A stretch of 21,347 bases of DNA from a virus. The notes beneath the pieces are model-generated. The model saw only the letters and a program-made list of their open reading frames with translations, made no database searches and was not told the DNA's origin. The translations under genes and the position numbers were made by a program. This document shows, piece by piece, positions 1 through 8,248 of this stretch (the stretch's first letter is position 1; each line of letters opens with the position of its first letter). The stretch lies in the IMG/VR virus record IMGVR_UViG_3300006805_000193, positions 1 to 21,347 of that record; one strand, given 5' to 3'.

Positions 1-2
1 CA

Positions 3-683
3 ACAGACTTCGATTACATACAGACTAGAAACGAGATAATCGAGGGAGCGTTTAGAATTGTTGGAGCGCTAGAGAAAGGGCAGACACTCTCTGCTGACAT
101 GCTAGAACAGGGTGTGAAAGCACTCCAGTTACTCGTTAAAAGCTGGGGGAATGAGCACCTGTTCCTCTGGAGCTTTGACCATAGTAGTTTTGTTACAGTA
201 GCAGACCAGGAAGTGTACAACGCAACACTCACCCAGGCGATTATCGGCCTAGAGAAAGCGTGGGTTGTGGATTCAAACGACGACCTTCCACTCGAAGTTA
301 TAAGCTATAGTAGATACCTAGACATCCAGGACAAGGAAACTAATAGTGGTAGGCCATGCGCAATTGCGTATAGGCCAACTCCAGCCCCAAGTTTCTATCT
401 CTGGCCGAGCCCGGATGCTGTCTACACAATTAAGGCGCTCGGCGTTCTTCCATTACAGGATCTAGACACAGCAGGTGGTACTGGCGACATACCTGTTAGA
501 TTCCAGCGAGCGCTTAAGTATGGACTCGCAGAGGATTTGTTTGATGAATATCCTGGCCCAATGAATGAGAGACAATTTGTTCAGGGGAAGGCAGCGGAGT
601 TATTTAGAAGAGCTAAAATCTCTGATAGGCCAGTAGAAACCACTAACGAAGTAGAGGGACTATATGGCTATAGAAATCGTTGA
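3..683 (+). CDS. P22 gp4-like head-to-tail adaptor / tail accessory factor (5' partial)
   Basis: The reading frame is already open at base 3 (TDFDYIQTRNEIIEGAF...), so the true start lies upstream and the first in-frame ATG at 99 is internal. The 226 visible residues match my memory of the P22 gp4 family: a 'tRNEIIegAfRivGalekGq' opening, the phrase 'GVKALQLLVKSW' and a later 'RFQRALKYGLAEDLFDEYPG' helix. In P22, gp4 forms a ring under the portal, closes the packaged head and receives the gp10 hub. The gp10-like gene sits two genes downstream, which supports the call. The 3' end overlaps the tailspike gene by 20 bases. P22 gp4 is about 166 residues, so this version is longer. Confidence 0.82.
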   Translation, partial: TDFDYIQTRNEIIEGAFRIVGALEKGQTLSADMLEQGVKALQLLVKSWGNEHLFLWSFDHSSFVTVADQEVYNATLTQAIIGLEKAWVVDSNDDLPLEVISYSRYLDIQDKETNSGRPCAIAYRPTPAPSFYLWPSPDAVYTIKALGVLPLQDLDTAGGTGDIPVRFQRALKYGLAEDLFDEYPGPMNERQFVQGKAAELFRRAKISDRPVETTNEVEGLYGYRNR

Positions 684-2457
684 GTTTTTACTCTCAGGGT
701 TTACTGATAACTCCGGGGAGCCTCTAAGTGGTGGCTTAGTATATACATACAAAGCTGGGACTCTAACAAATAAGTCTGTATACACAGACAGCACAGGAGT
801 AGCTCCAGAAACAAATCCAGTAGTGCTCGACTCGAATGGCAGGAAGCAAGTTTACGCGAGTGGTTCGTATAAGTTTGTAATTAAAACTGCGGCAGGTGTC
901 ACGCTCTACACACTTGATAATCTATATTTTGAGACAAACCTTGCAACGACTGTTGCGGAAATTTCTGCACTAGACTCTGCGGGGCTTGAGATTGTAATAA
1001 GCTCTGCGATTACACTTACTGGGAATCTTACACTTACAGCACCTGTGAAGTTTCTTCCTGGTGGTAGTATTATCACTGCTGGCTATACACTTACGCTAAA
1101 TGGGCCATTAACTGCGGGAGCTCACCGAATATTTACCTCCGCTGCTGGGGAGGTAGTTCTTAGCTATAAAACAACGGCTGTTGTGCTTGCCGAGTGGTGG
1201 GGAGCTATAGCTGATGACTCCACAGACTGCACATCCGCAATCAATCAGGCAATAGCATCTACGAGAGCGACAGTCCAAATTCTCACTGGAACGTACAGAC
1301 ATACAGGTCTTACCATAAATAGGTCATTAACGTTTAAGGGGACTGGCTGGGCATCGATACTTAAAAATACAAGCTCTGTAAATCATAGTATTGAGGTAGT
1401 TGGTGATGCGACTACTATCTTAGAGCAGCTAAAAATCCAAGACCTGGCACTTACGCATACTGGAAGTGGATCGACCGTGATGGGTGTCTACATGAACAGT
1501 GTGTCAAATTTCTGGAGGCTTGAAAGGGTTTCAATTGTTGGAGCAAGGGCGAGCGGGATAAAGGTACTTGCACCACTAGCAACGAGCAGTGACTCCCTGC
1601 ACGCAATCATAGATCAGTGCTTCGTGTCTGGTTCTGGACTACACGGGCTTTGGATCGAGGGAGACGGGAATAATATCTCTGTCTACGGTGGTAAGTATAA
1701 CGCTAGCGCGAGTCATGGATTTCACTTCGATAATACCACCACAACGACACCGAATTCATTCCCTAATACGATCAGGTGCTACTCATGTGACTTGTCTGGA
1801 AATGATTACGGGCTATACGAAGGTGGACATAGCAACGCTTACTATGGGCTCAGGTTTGAAGGGAACACGACAGGGGAGATAATCCTTGCAACGAAGAGTC
1901 AATCTGCGATGTTTTTTGGAACATCCTACAGCTCTTTCCCTGCTCGTATTACTGGAACACCAACAGCGTCACCTAACTTCTATGACAAGTTCCATCCGAT
2001 GCGATTCTACAACGCTGATGGGTATCTTGCGTACTATGATGAGCTCCTAGCGACTACACGACTTGCACCGAAGAGAAGCTTCCTAACTATTACGATCCCA
2101 GCAACAGTGGCAGGGTCAGGGGCGACTGATTATCCACTAATGCCAGTAATGGATACGATGGAGATTAAGTCTGTAAAGATGGTGTCGTCTGCGCTCATAA
2201 CTGGCGCAAACACTAACTACATGGGATGGCAGTTAAGAGTTAAAAAAACAGGTGGCGCTGGCGATATTTCGCAAGCAGGAATCACGTTTACTCTTGGTAC
2301 AGACCTCGCAGCACTTACAGAAGTAGACCTAACGCTTGGACTTGCAGCTAACCTTAAACGAGTGGACGGGGACATACTCTACATTCAGAAATACGACTAT
2401 GGAACGGGAATGGCGTCTCCTCAGATAGTGATTCAAGTAGAATATGGTGGATACTAA
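664..2457 (+). CDS. Tailspike / receptor-binding protein with beta-helix
   Basis: A 597-residue protein. Residues about 1-92 form a phage tail-fibre-type N-terminal domain (FTDNSGEPLSGGLVYTYKAG... and VLDSNGRKQVYASGSYKF), a beta-rich virion-attachment module. Residues about 176-235 read like the start of a right-handed parallel beta-helix of the pectate-lyase type: WWGAIADDSTDCTSAINQAI, then TGTYRHTGLTINRSLTFKGTG. Beta-helix-like sequence continues to about 440, followed by a beta-rich C-terminal domain that may trimerise. The expected role is host recognition and possibly polysaccharide depolymerisation, though I cannot point to catalytic residues. The start ATG lies inside the adaptor gene, after a GAGGGA ribosome site. 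The stop overlaps the next start (TAATG). Confidence 0.8.
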   Translation: MAIEIVEFLLSGFTDNSGEPLSGGLVYTYKAGTLTNKSVYTDSTGVAPETNPVVLDSNGRKQVYASGSYKFVIKTAAGVTLYTLDNLYFETNLATTVAEISALDSAGLEIVISSAITLTGNLTLTAPVKFLPGGSIITAGYTLTLNGPLTAGAHRIFTSAAGEVVLSYKTTAVVLAEWWGAIADDSTDCTSAINQAIASTRATVQILTGTYRHTGLTINRSLTFKGTGWASILKNTSSVNHSIEVVGDATTILEQLKIQDLALTHTGSGSTVMGVYMNSVSNFWRLERVSIVGARASGIKVLAPLATSSDSLHAIIDQCFVSGSGLHGLWIEGDGNNISVYGGKYNASASHGFHFDNTTTTTPNSFPNTIRCYSCDLSGNDYGLYEGGHSNAYYGLRFEGNTTGEIILATKSQSAMFFGTSYSSFPARITGTPTASPNFYDKFHPMRFYNADGYLAYYDELLATTRLAPKRSFLTITIPATVAGSGATDYPLMPVMDTMEIKSVKMVSSALITGANTNYMGWQLRVKKTGGAGDISQAGITFTLGTDLAALTEVDLTLGLAANLKRVDGDILYIQKYDYGTGMASPQIVIQVEYGGY

Positions 2458-3881
2458 TGCCAACGGTTTCGATACCACTTTTTTCTAGGGTATACAAAAA
2501 CACTGATGGCTCAGTGTTAAATGACGATGCGGCTGTTCAGTACAATGGATTTTTAGATGAGCTCGGTGGCCTATCGATTCGGCCTGGCGAGGTTCTAGCA
2601 ATAAATACTGGCGATAGAAATGATGGCCTCTATATGTGGCCTGATAAGAATTACATCGTCTGTGTTGATAATGGAAATGCAACGCTAAGAAGCGTATCTG
2701 GGCAAACGCTCACAACAACACATGGTACAGGGACAGTTGACGTGCTCCCGGGGAACATGACCATATTCTGCAATGACTCAAACTATGTATTCATGGCAGG
2801 TGGCGCAAAGATTAGCTACATGGATGACTCTGGTGCAATTACTGAAATTGCAGACACTGAAGCACCAACGACCGTAACACACATTGCGTATCTTGATGGC
2901 TATATTCTTGCGATAAACGGGGACAATAGATTCTATTGGTCAAACATCCCAACGACAACAGACTGGGACGCCCTAGACTTTGCCTCAGCAGAAGCTAATC
3001 CAGATAACACTGTAGGGCTCTATGTAGTACAAAGGCAGGTGTATCTACTAGGTGCGGTAACGACTGAGATTTGGGAGAATGATGGAACTACTCCATTCTC
3101 AAGAATCCCAGGAGGGTTAATTGAGACAGGATGCGCAGCTAAGTATTCACCGATAAAGTACGGTGACTCACTTCTCTGGATCAACCAGGACTGGGAAGTA
3201 GTTCAGTTTACGGGAACACAGTTCAAAAAAATCTCAGGTAGGTACGACCAGGAGATACAGAGATTCTCGACTGTATCAGACTGTATTGGGGGCTTAGTTA
3301 AGAAAGAGGGACAAACATACTGCGTGTTTCAGTTCCCAACAGAGAATAGAACTCTTGTTTATGACCCAGTGCTTGAGGATTGGTCAGAGTGGGGATTCTG
3401 GGACTCGAACACTAGTGAATGGATTTCCTATGACTTTAGGGCTGCCGCTAGGGATATAAACACAGGGCAGGTATTTATTGGCAAGGAACGTGCTGGGGTG
3501 ATTGCTTGTCTAGATTCGAGCTCTCGTGTCGATATGACAGGAGCTACAACATCTGCACCATTTAAGTTTCTTAGGCAGACTGGGCACATAGATCATGGGT
3601 CGTCGCAAAAAAAGCGCCTTGAGAAATTAACATTTAGGGCTAAGAGGGGCGCTGACGGCTTAACTACAAATCCGAAGCTAATGCTAAGGTATAGAAACAA
3701 TGGTGCATCTCAGTGGTCAAATATCACAGAAATAGATCTTGGAGCTATTGGAGACACTAGCCATCAAATAAAGCTTTTCAGACTTGGGATTTACGAATCA
3801 AGGCAGTTCGAGATTTCAGCAACAGACGATATGTCAATCGTGCTCTCAAACGCTGAAGCAGACATAACGGTGCTACGATGA
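2457..3881 (+). CDS. P22 gp10-like packaged-DNA stabilisation protein / tail hub
   Basis: 474 residues, almost the size of P22 gp10 (about 472). Recognisable family features are the N-terminal MPTVSIPLFSRVYKNTDGS, the repeated blade-like segments with aromatic turns (GLYMWPDKNYIVCVDNG, YILAINGDNRFYWSNIP, TEIWENDGTTPFSRIPGG) and a C-terminal beta domain after about residue 370. In P22, gp10 assembles on the gp4 ring, stabilises packaged DNA and builds the tail tube to which the tailspikes bind. It overlaps its upstream neighbour by one base (TAATG) and its downstream neighbour by an ATGA. Confidence 0.85.
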   Translation: MPTVSIPLFSRVYKNTDGSVLNDDAAVQYNGFLDELGGLSIRPGEVLAINTGDRNDGLYMWPDKNYIVCVDNGNATLRSVSGQTLTTTHGTGTVDVLPGNMTIFCNDSNYVFMAGGAKISYMDDSGAITEIADTEAPTTVTHIAYLDGYILAINGDNRFYWSNIPTTTDWDALDFASAEANPDNTVGLYVVQRQVYLLGAVTTEIWENDGTTPFSRIPGGLIETGCAAKYSPIKYGDSLLWINQDWEVVQFTGTQFKKISGRYDQEIQRFSTVSDCIGGLVKKEGQTYCVFQFPTENRTLVYDPVLEDWSEWGFWDSNTSEWISYDFRAAARDINTGQVFIGKERAGVIACLDSSSRVDMTGATTSAPFKFLRQTGHIDHGSSQKKRLEKLTFRAKRGADGLTTNPKLMLRYRNNGASQWSNITEIDLGAIGDTSHQIKLFRLGIYESRQFEISATDDMSIVLSNAEADITVLR

Positions 3882-4456
3882 CGGTTAATAAACTAGCAAG
3901 ACCACCGAAGGATTTAGGCTCGTTCATTGGGCGAAAATGGCTAGAGTCTTTAACCAATCAACAAGATCAGTTCTCTGCGATTGCACAGCTAGATTTCTTA
4001 CTAGTACAGCAAGACCCAACAGGCGGCGATGACCTACCAAACGCTAGAAACCTTGAGGTTACATCAGAGCTTACAATTACAGACTCAGGTGGCGGGGCTG
4101 CACTAACGCTTGACCTGTCTGACACTGGCATTACTCCAGGCTCTTATAATCTACTTACGGTGAGCGCGACTGGAAGAATCACTAGCGCTCTAATGAATGT
4201 AGTAGTTGGCGAGATAATCAACACAGACGGCTCACTTGGTGTTTCTGGAACAACAACTGTTACAGTTTCTATCGACACAAGCCATGCAAATGTATGGACA
4301 GTAGATCAGTCTGTACCAGATGAGGTTTACGGGATTGGGTGGGATGGCTCACTTGAGATACCGACAAAAAACGCTATCTACGATAAGATTGAGTCATTAA
4401 CATCAGGCTCAGCTTCTGATGGTGATGCTAGGCGCTTAATTCACATGGGATATTAA
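3878..4456 (+). CDS. Probable minor virion / fibre-type protein
   Basis: 192 residues of uncertain function. A basic, helical N-terminus (residues 1-45) is followed by beta-rich sequence with alternating Thr, Ser and Val (LEVTSELTITDSGGG, TVSATGRITS, VSGTTTVTVS). Near the C-terminus is the phrase VYGIGWDGSLEIPTKNAIYD (part of residues 148-168), which resembles the 'vPTKnAvYDKI' segment seen in many phage fibre and tail proteins. It sits directly behind the gp10-like hub (ATGA overlap), where P22 carries its tail needle gene. I do not see a clear long needle-like coiled coil, so I call it only a probable minor structural protein. Confidence 0.55.
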   Translation: MTVNKLARPPKDLGSFIGRKWLESLTNQQDQFSAIAQLDFLLVQQDPTGGDDLPNARNLEVTSELTITDSGGGAALTLDLSDTGITPGSYNLLTVSATGRITSALMNVVVGEIINTDGSLGVSGTTTVTVSIDTSHANVWTVDQSVPDEVYGIGWDGSLEIPTKNAIYDKIESLTSGSASDGDARRLIHMGY

Positions 4457-4779
4457 TGGCTATAGCAGTCAAAGTTTTAGCGGATGGGCAGCTAGCAAGC
4501 GCTAAGGCAACACTGTACACAGTGCCTGCGCTTACTAAGGCGTATGTAAAGTTCTTTTCTGTGATGAACGTTTCCGCTGGGACTGAAAACGTTACTATCT
4601 ATATAAATAGTTCTGGAACATCTAGGAAAATAGCGTACGCAACTCTTGGGGTTGATGAAAGCGCTAGGATTGTAGACAAGGATGAAGCAATTACCCTAGA
4701 GGCTGGGGATTTGATCGAGGGGTTCTCCTCAAATGCGACTAGTGTGGATTATGTCATTACGGGAGCTGAGGAAACGTAA
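4456..4779 (+). CDS. Small beta-rich structural protein
   Basis: 107 residues, almost entirely short beta-strand-like segments (ATLYTVPALTKAYVKFFSV, ENVTIYINSSGTSRKIAYA, ITLEAGDLIEGFSSNATSVD). Proteins of this pattern are frequent in phage virion clusters as decoration or fibre accessory subunits, but I do not recognise a named family. It has one-base TAATG overlaps on both sides, so it is translated with its structural neighbours. No signal peptide or membrane segment is visible. Confidence 0.55.
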   Translation: MAIAVKVLADGQLASAKATLYTVPALTKAYVKFFSVMNVSAGTENVTIYINSSGTSRKIAYATLGVDESARIVDKDEAITLEAGDLIEGFSSNATSVDYVITGAEET

Positions 4780-5096
4780 TGAGAATGTATAGTGCGCATG
4801 GAGAGAAACTTGGACCACGGGCTGGGTACAGTACTATTAACGATGGTAGTAAGGATGTAACAACAGCAGGGACGAGGGTAGCGCTTTCCACATCTACTCC
4901 ATGCAAGAAGGTAGTAGCTGTAGCAAAGGCTACGAATACAGGTGTGATATGGATTGGAGGGGCTACGATAGCGGCTGGAAGAGGTGAGCCACTTGTAGCT
5001 TATCAGAAGACAGAAATAGAGATATCTAACTTAGCGTCAGTTTATATTGATTCAACGGTGAATGGTGAAGGCGTTACTTTTACATATTTTAATTAG
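4779..5096 (+). CDS. Small beta-rich structural protein
   Basis: 105 residues. The segment from residue 27, beginning TAGTRVALSTSTPCKKVVA, then NTGVIWIGGATIAAGRGEPL and ending ASVYIDSTVNGEGVTFTYF, resembles a beta-sandwich module I associate with phage minor virion proteins. Function is otherwise unknown. The last 35 bases overlap the start of the next gene in another frame, so the 3' end also encodes the next product's signal peptide. It is coupled to the previous gene by TAATG. Confidence 0.55.
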   Translation: MRMYSAHGEKLGPRAGYSTINDGSKDVTTAGTRVALSTSTPCKKVVAVAKATNTGVIWIGGATIAAGRGEPLVAYQKTEIEISNLASVYIDSTVNGEGVTFTYFN

Positions 5097-6264
5097 TGCG
5101 CTTGCGATTACGGCAGTAGCACAGCCGTTTCCACCTCCTCAGCTGAAAAACGAGGGGACAGCAGCAGGGCCATACCATTCCCTAAACTGTGTGGGGCCAG
5201 CAGTAAACTGCACTAACAGTAGCGCTCAGGCTACAATGACGATTGATGTTGAGGCAGGAGACATCTCAAATCTCTCCGCAAGCGATACTCAGGTTCTATA
5301 CAAGGACGGCACCGGAATAAGCGGCGATGCCGATATGACGTGGAACGAAACCACCAACACACTTGACCTTGGGACTGGACTCTTAGAGGCAGGATATTTA
5401 GGGCTGGCAGGAACAGGGGCTAGTACGGCGGCGGCTATAAATATCGGTAACATCACATCGGCAGATATGATCTCCCCGATTCTTGCAAACATAACCTACA
5501 CTGGCACAAGTACAGTTGTTGCGGCGCTGCAATCAGAAATGAACCACACAGGGAGCGCAGTGTCCCCTACAGTTTGGGGAGTAAAGGCAGCAGCAAGGGC
5601 AGGGTCAAACAATTTCGGGATTAACTCTTATGTTGGTATCCAGGCAGACGCAACGTACAATAGTAGCTCAGAAACTTGCGGAGCGTTTGAATACTGCGTT
5701 TTTTACGGGATTGATGCGGTAGTGCTAGGGGAGCCTGGAGGCTCTCATGATGCAACATCGACTAATATCGCAATCGGTGTTTACGTTCCAGCATTTGGCG
5801 CAGTAAGTGGTGGAACATTCATACGCCACGGAATTTTGATGGGGGAGCCACTATCCTTAACCGCTGGGACTAGGGTTGGTTACGATGCAGGGGTTTTTAA
5901 CAACTCTACTACAGTTCAGTATTACGACAGCGGAACAAGTGAGCTCAGGACCGAGGTAGGTGGCACAGAAATCATGTCAGTAAAGGCTACAGCTATTGGG
6001 TTTTTTAATACTAATCCAGTCGCTAGGCCGTCTGCATACACACAGACCTATTCAACAGCATCAAGAACAATGCCAAACCTGACATCTTCATCAGTGTCAG
6101 CGACAGCCAAAAAGGAAGATGGAAGTGCATGGTGCTTCACTACTGATACCGAGTTGAATAACCTTATCACAGCAGTCAATGCACTACGGACGGACGTTGA
6201 TAACGGCAAGAAGGTAACCAACCAACTAATCGATGATTTACAGAGTTTTGGACTACTACAATGA
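5062..6264 (+). CDS. Fibre-like protein with N-terminal signal peptide
   Basis: 400 residues. The N-terminus (MVKALLLHILISALAITAVA|Q) is a typical Sec signal peptide with a predicted signal peptidase I cut after A20. The centre is Gly/Ala/Thr-rich and beta-like (residues about 55-330). It has paired cysteines (C43/C50 and the later CGAFEYC) that could form disulfides. The C-terminus carries TNPVARPSAYTQTYSTASRT, a phrase I associate with phage fibre proteins, then a short heptad-like helix (residues about 365-400) suited to trimerisation. The start overlaps the previous gene by 35 bases and has no strong ribosome site, so translation may be coupled. A Sec signal on a structural-type phage protein is unusual. 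Confidence 0.65.
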   Translation: MVKALLLHILISALAITAVAQPFPPPQLKNEGTAAGPYHSLNCVGPAVNCTNSSAQATMTIDVEAGDISNLSASDTQVLYKDGTGISGDADMTWNETTNTLDLGTGLLEAGYLGLAGTGASTAAAINIGNITSADMISPILANITYTGTSTVVAALQSEMNHTGSAVSPTVWGVKAAARAGSNNFGINSYVGIQADATYNSSSETCGAFEYCVFYGIDAVVLGEPGGSHDATSTNIAIGVYVPAFGAVSGGTFIRHGILMGEPLSLTAGTRVGYDAGVFNNSTTVQYYDSGTSELRTEVGGTEIMSVKATAIGFFNTNPVARPSAYTQTYSTASRTMPNLTSSSVSATAKKEDGSAWCFTTDTELNNLITAVNALRTDVDNGKKVTNQLIDDLQSFGLLQ

Positions 6265-6578
6265 AAAAACTACTACTCGCTATCCTATTCCCTGCAAGCC
6301 TCCTGGCTCAGACACCTACACCAACCCCAGATCCAGATGAGCAGATTGGGCAGCAGTATGGTATCTCTGCGCTAGAGGTCAAAATGCAGCGTATCACCCA
6401 GGCTTTTAACGAGGTTCGGGAGCTCCAGAAGGTGGATCGTAGTGGAAAGGTAGGGACTGGGAGCGATGTGATTTTCGATATTACTACAGAACAAAGGCAG
6501 TCAGTAAGGCATGCTAGGCGAGCAAAGCTTCAGGCAATTAAGCAGCTATGTAGGGACTTAGCAGAGCCAGCGGAGTGA
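6261..6578 (+). CDS. Small secreted helical protein, unknown
   Basis: 105 residues. The N-terminus (MKKLLLAILFPASLLA|Q) is a textbook signal peptide with the cut predicted after A16. It is followed by a TPTPTPDPDE linker and a mainly helical, charged region (residues 30-105) ending RHARRAKLQAIKQLCRDLAE. No family is recognised. It is coupled to the previous gene by an ATGA overlap, so it may act with that fibre-like protein in the periplasm or on the particle. Confidence 0.6.
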   Translation: MKKLLLAILFPASLLAQTPTPTPDPDEQIGQQYGISALEVKMQRITQAFNEVRELQKVDRSGKVGTGSDVIFDITTEQRQSVRHARRAKLQAIKQLCRDLAEPAE

Positions 6579-6590
6579 GTATTTATAGGG

Positions 6591-6619
6591 TTCCTACTAT
6601 TTAATTTAAGGGGTATAAT
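6591..6619 (+). promoter_or_regulatory. Possible sigma70-type promoter, leaderless start
   Basis: A perfect TATAAT at 6614-6619 follows a weak -35 (TTCCTA, 6591-6596) with 17-base spacing. The next gene's ATG begins only 7 bases after the -10, so a transcript would start at or next to the start codon (leaderless or nearly so). This lies in the only gap in the region (6579-6625), and no clear Shine-Dalgarno sequence precedes the ATG at 6626. Confidence 0.35.
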
Positions 6620-6625
6620 TCGACC

Positions 6626-7492
6626 ATGAAAATCAACGCAAAATTACTAGCAAGGCTATTATTTACGCAGGTAGTAATAGCCTCCGTAGCGATTGCAGCT
6701 CCTATCGTCTCCATCTGGGATAAGGCTGGGGCTAATACAAATCCAGCTATTAGGCCAGTACCGCTATACGGCTTTAATGGTGGGATTACAACCACGTTTG
6801 AAGCTGCGTGGCCTGAGTCTGCTGTCTATACACCAACCCTAGCAGCACTTTCCTCTCCCTACTGTGCATCTTCTAGTGCTAACGATGCTGCGGCTGGTAC
6901 GGGAGCAAGAACTGTTCTTTTAACTGGCATAAACACATCGTTTGCAGAGTTTACTGAAACCGTAACGATGAACGGGCAGACCTCTGTAGTGCTTGCTACC
7001 GCAAACATCCTACTTATTAACTCAATGGAGGTTATCACGGCAGGTTCTGGTGGCTTAAACGCTGGTATAATCCAGTGCGGAACTGGGGCAAACACGTCAG
7101 GGGACCCGGCAGTACCACACTCATATATGCCAATCAGCTCTGCAACAACCGTAGCAGGCGCTGGCAATAAGGCGAACTCCTTCATTTACGGAGTCCCTGC
7201 ATCCAAGTCCCTTCTCTGTAGGAATATTTCAGCAGGAAGCGTATTCGCTACTGCGGCAGCAAGTGTTCAAGTCGCAATCGATGGCTACACAAATCTTGGC
7301 CTAATGAAACGCTTTTTCATGCAGCATGTTCATAATACAGGCTCTAACCCATCTACCTATCCAGGGACTATAGTGTTCCCAGAGAAGACTATAATCATTG
7401 GTAAGCTTGCAGGGCCAACTGGGACAAACACAGGACCAGCAGACTTAAGAGCAGAGTGTGTCTTAGTTGACAGCAACTACGCTGATTTATAA
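6626..7492 (+). CDS. Structural-type protein with N-terminal signal peptide
   Basis: 288 residues. The N-terminus has a basic n-region (MKINAKLLAR), a hydrophobic core (residues 11-24) and an AIA|A-type cut near residue 24-25. Residues about 75-145 contain SANDAAAGTGARTVLLTGIN, FAEFTETVTMNGQTSVVLAT and GSGGLNAG. I associate this pattern with a beta-rich module in phage virion proteins. Four cysteines lie in the mature part. It starts after a 47-base gap with a possible promoter rather than by overlap. It may be a surface appendage or decoration protein, but export would be unusual for that role. Confidence 0.6.
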   Translation: MKINAKLLARLLFTQVVIASVAIAAPIVSIWDKAGANTNPAIRPVPLYGFNGGITTTFEAAWPESAVYTPTLAALSSPYCASSSANDAAAGTGARTVLLTGINTSFAEFTETVTMNGQTSVVLATANILLINSMEVITAGSGGLNAGIIQCGTGANTSGDPAVPHSYMPISSATTVAGAGNKANSFIYGVPASKSLLCRNISAGSVFATAAASVQVAIDGYTNLGLMKRFFMQHVHNTGSNPSTYPGTIVFPEKTIIIGKLAGPTGTNTGPADLRAECVLVDSNYADL

Positions 7493-7504
7493 AGGGGAAG
7501 ATTT

Positions 7505-8236
7505 ATGAAGAGCATGATCAAGTTGTTTTTAGTGGCGTTGTTAGCACCTATCATAGCGCTCGCGCAGGATAATATTAGCCAATCTACGGGCATAATCGGT
7601 AATGGCAGGTTACTAGGGGCTAAGACTTATGACGGACAGGTGACTGTGGGTGTTCTTGGAGTTGATAGCTCTGGAAACACGACAATCCAATCATTGTCAG
7701 GAAAGAGTGTTAGCGTTCCTGGGACAATGGCAATAACTGGAGACGCGACACTCACTGGTAACGTAGTTCTAGCAACGTCAGCTAAGGGGCTTTTTACTGA
7801 TACAGTAGACGCAGCGGATGACCAAATTATCGACCTCTCCGCTGCAAGTGCTATTGGCGTGACTCGTGGTGCTGCTCTTAGACTTGGTGGCAACGAGTCC
7901 TCTATCGCTGGGAAAGCTAGGCTTGTTGGTGGGCAGGTATCGACTGGGGATATTGAAATTTATACTAACCATGCGTCAGCCTCTACTATCATTTCTGGTG
8001 GTAACGCTGGAGTCGTTCAGACTAACAACGCTACAGGGCTTGTCTTGGCAGCAGGTAAAACACTTACGTCCGTTGCGACTAGCGACATTGGCTGGGCTGC
8101 TGTAGCAGGTGCAAACACTGCATGTAACACAACCTGCACTTCTGGATGCGTGTTTGGCTTCGATGCTGGAACAACTGCCTTAGTAAGTTGCGCATCAGCT
8201 CTTGCTGATACTTGTGTATGCGCTGGGGCTTCATAG
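7505..8236 (+). CDS. Fibre-like protein with signal peptide and Cys-rich C-terminus
   Basis: 243 residues. The signal peptide MKSMIKLFLVALLAPIIALA|Q is cut after A20. The middle is repetitive beta sequence (TIQSLSGKSVSVPGTMAITG, DATLTGNVVLAT) as in phage fibres. The last 40 residues hold six cysteines (C207, C211, C215, C229, C237, C239) after GWAAVAGANTAC, suggesting a compact disulfide-bonded tip that would form in the periplasm. It is preceded by GGGGAAG at a good distance from ATG. I recall similar C-termini in uncultivated phage fibres, but cannot verify this here. Confidence 0.6.
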   Translation: MKSMIKLFLVALLAPIIALAQDNISQSTGIIGNGRLLGAKTYDGQVTVGVLGVDSSGNTTIQSLSGKSVSVPGTMAITGDATLTGNVVLATSAKGLFTDTVDAADDQIIDLSAASAIGVTRGAALRLGGNESSIAGKARLVGGQVSTGDIEIYTNHASASTIISGGNAGVVQTNNATGLVLAAGKTLTSVATSDIGWAAVAGANTACNTTCTSGCVFGFDAGTTALVSCASALADTCVCAGAS

Positions 8237-8248
8237 GATAGGAGGATT

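Noticed and set aside
6859-7185. Reverse-strand frame of 108 codons inside the 6626-7492 gene
   Set aside because: Antisense shadow with Ala/Val/Pro bias, no start signal and no neighbours on that strand.
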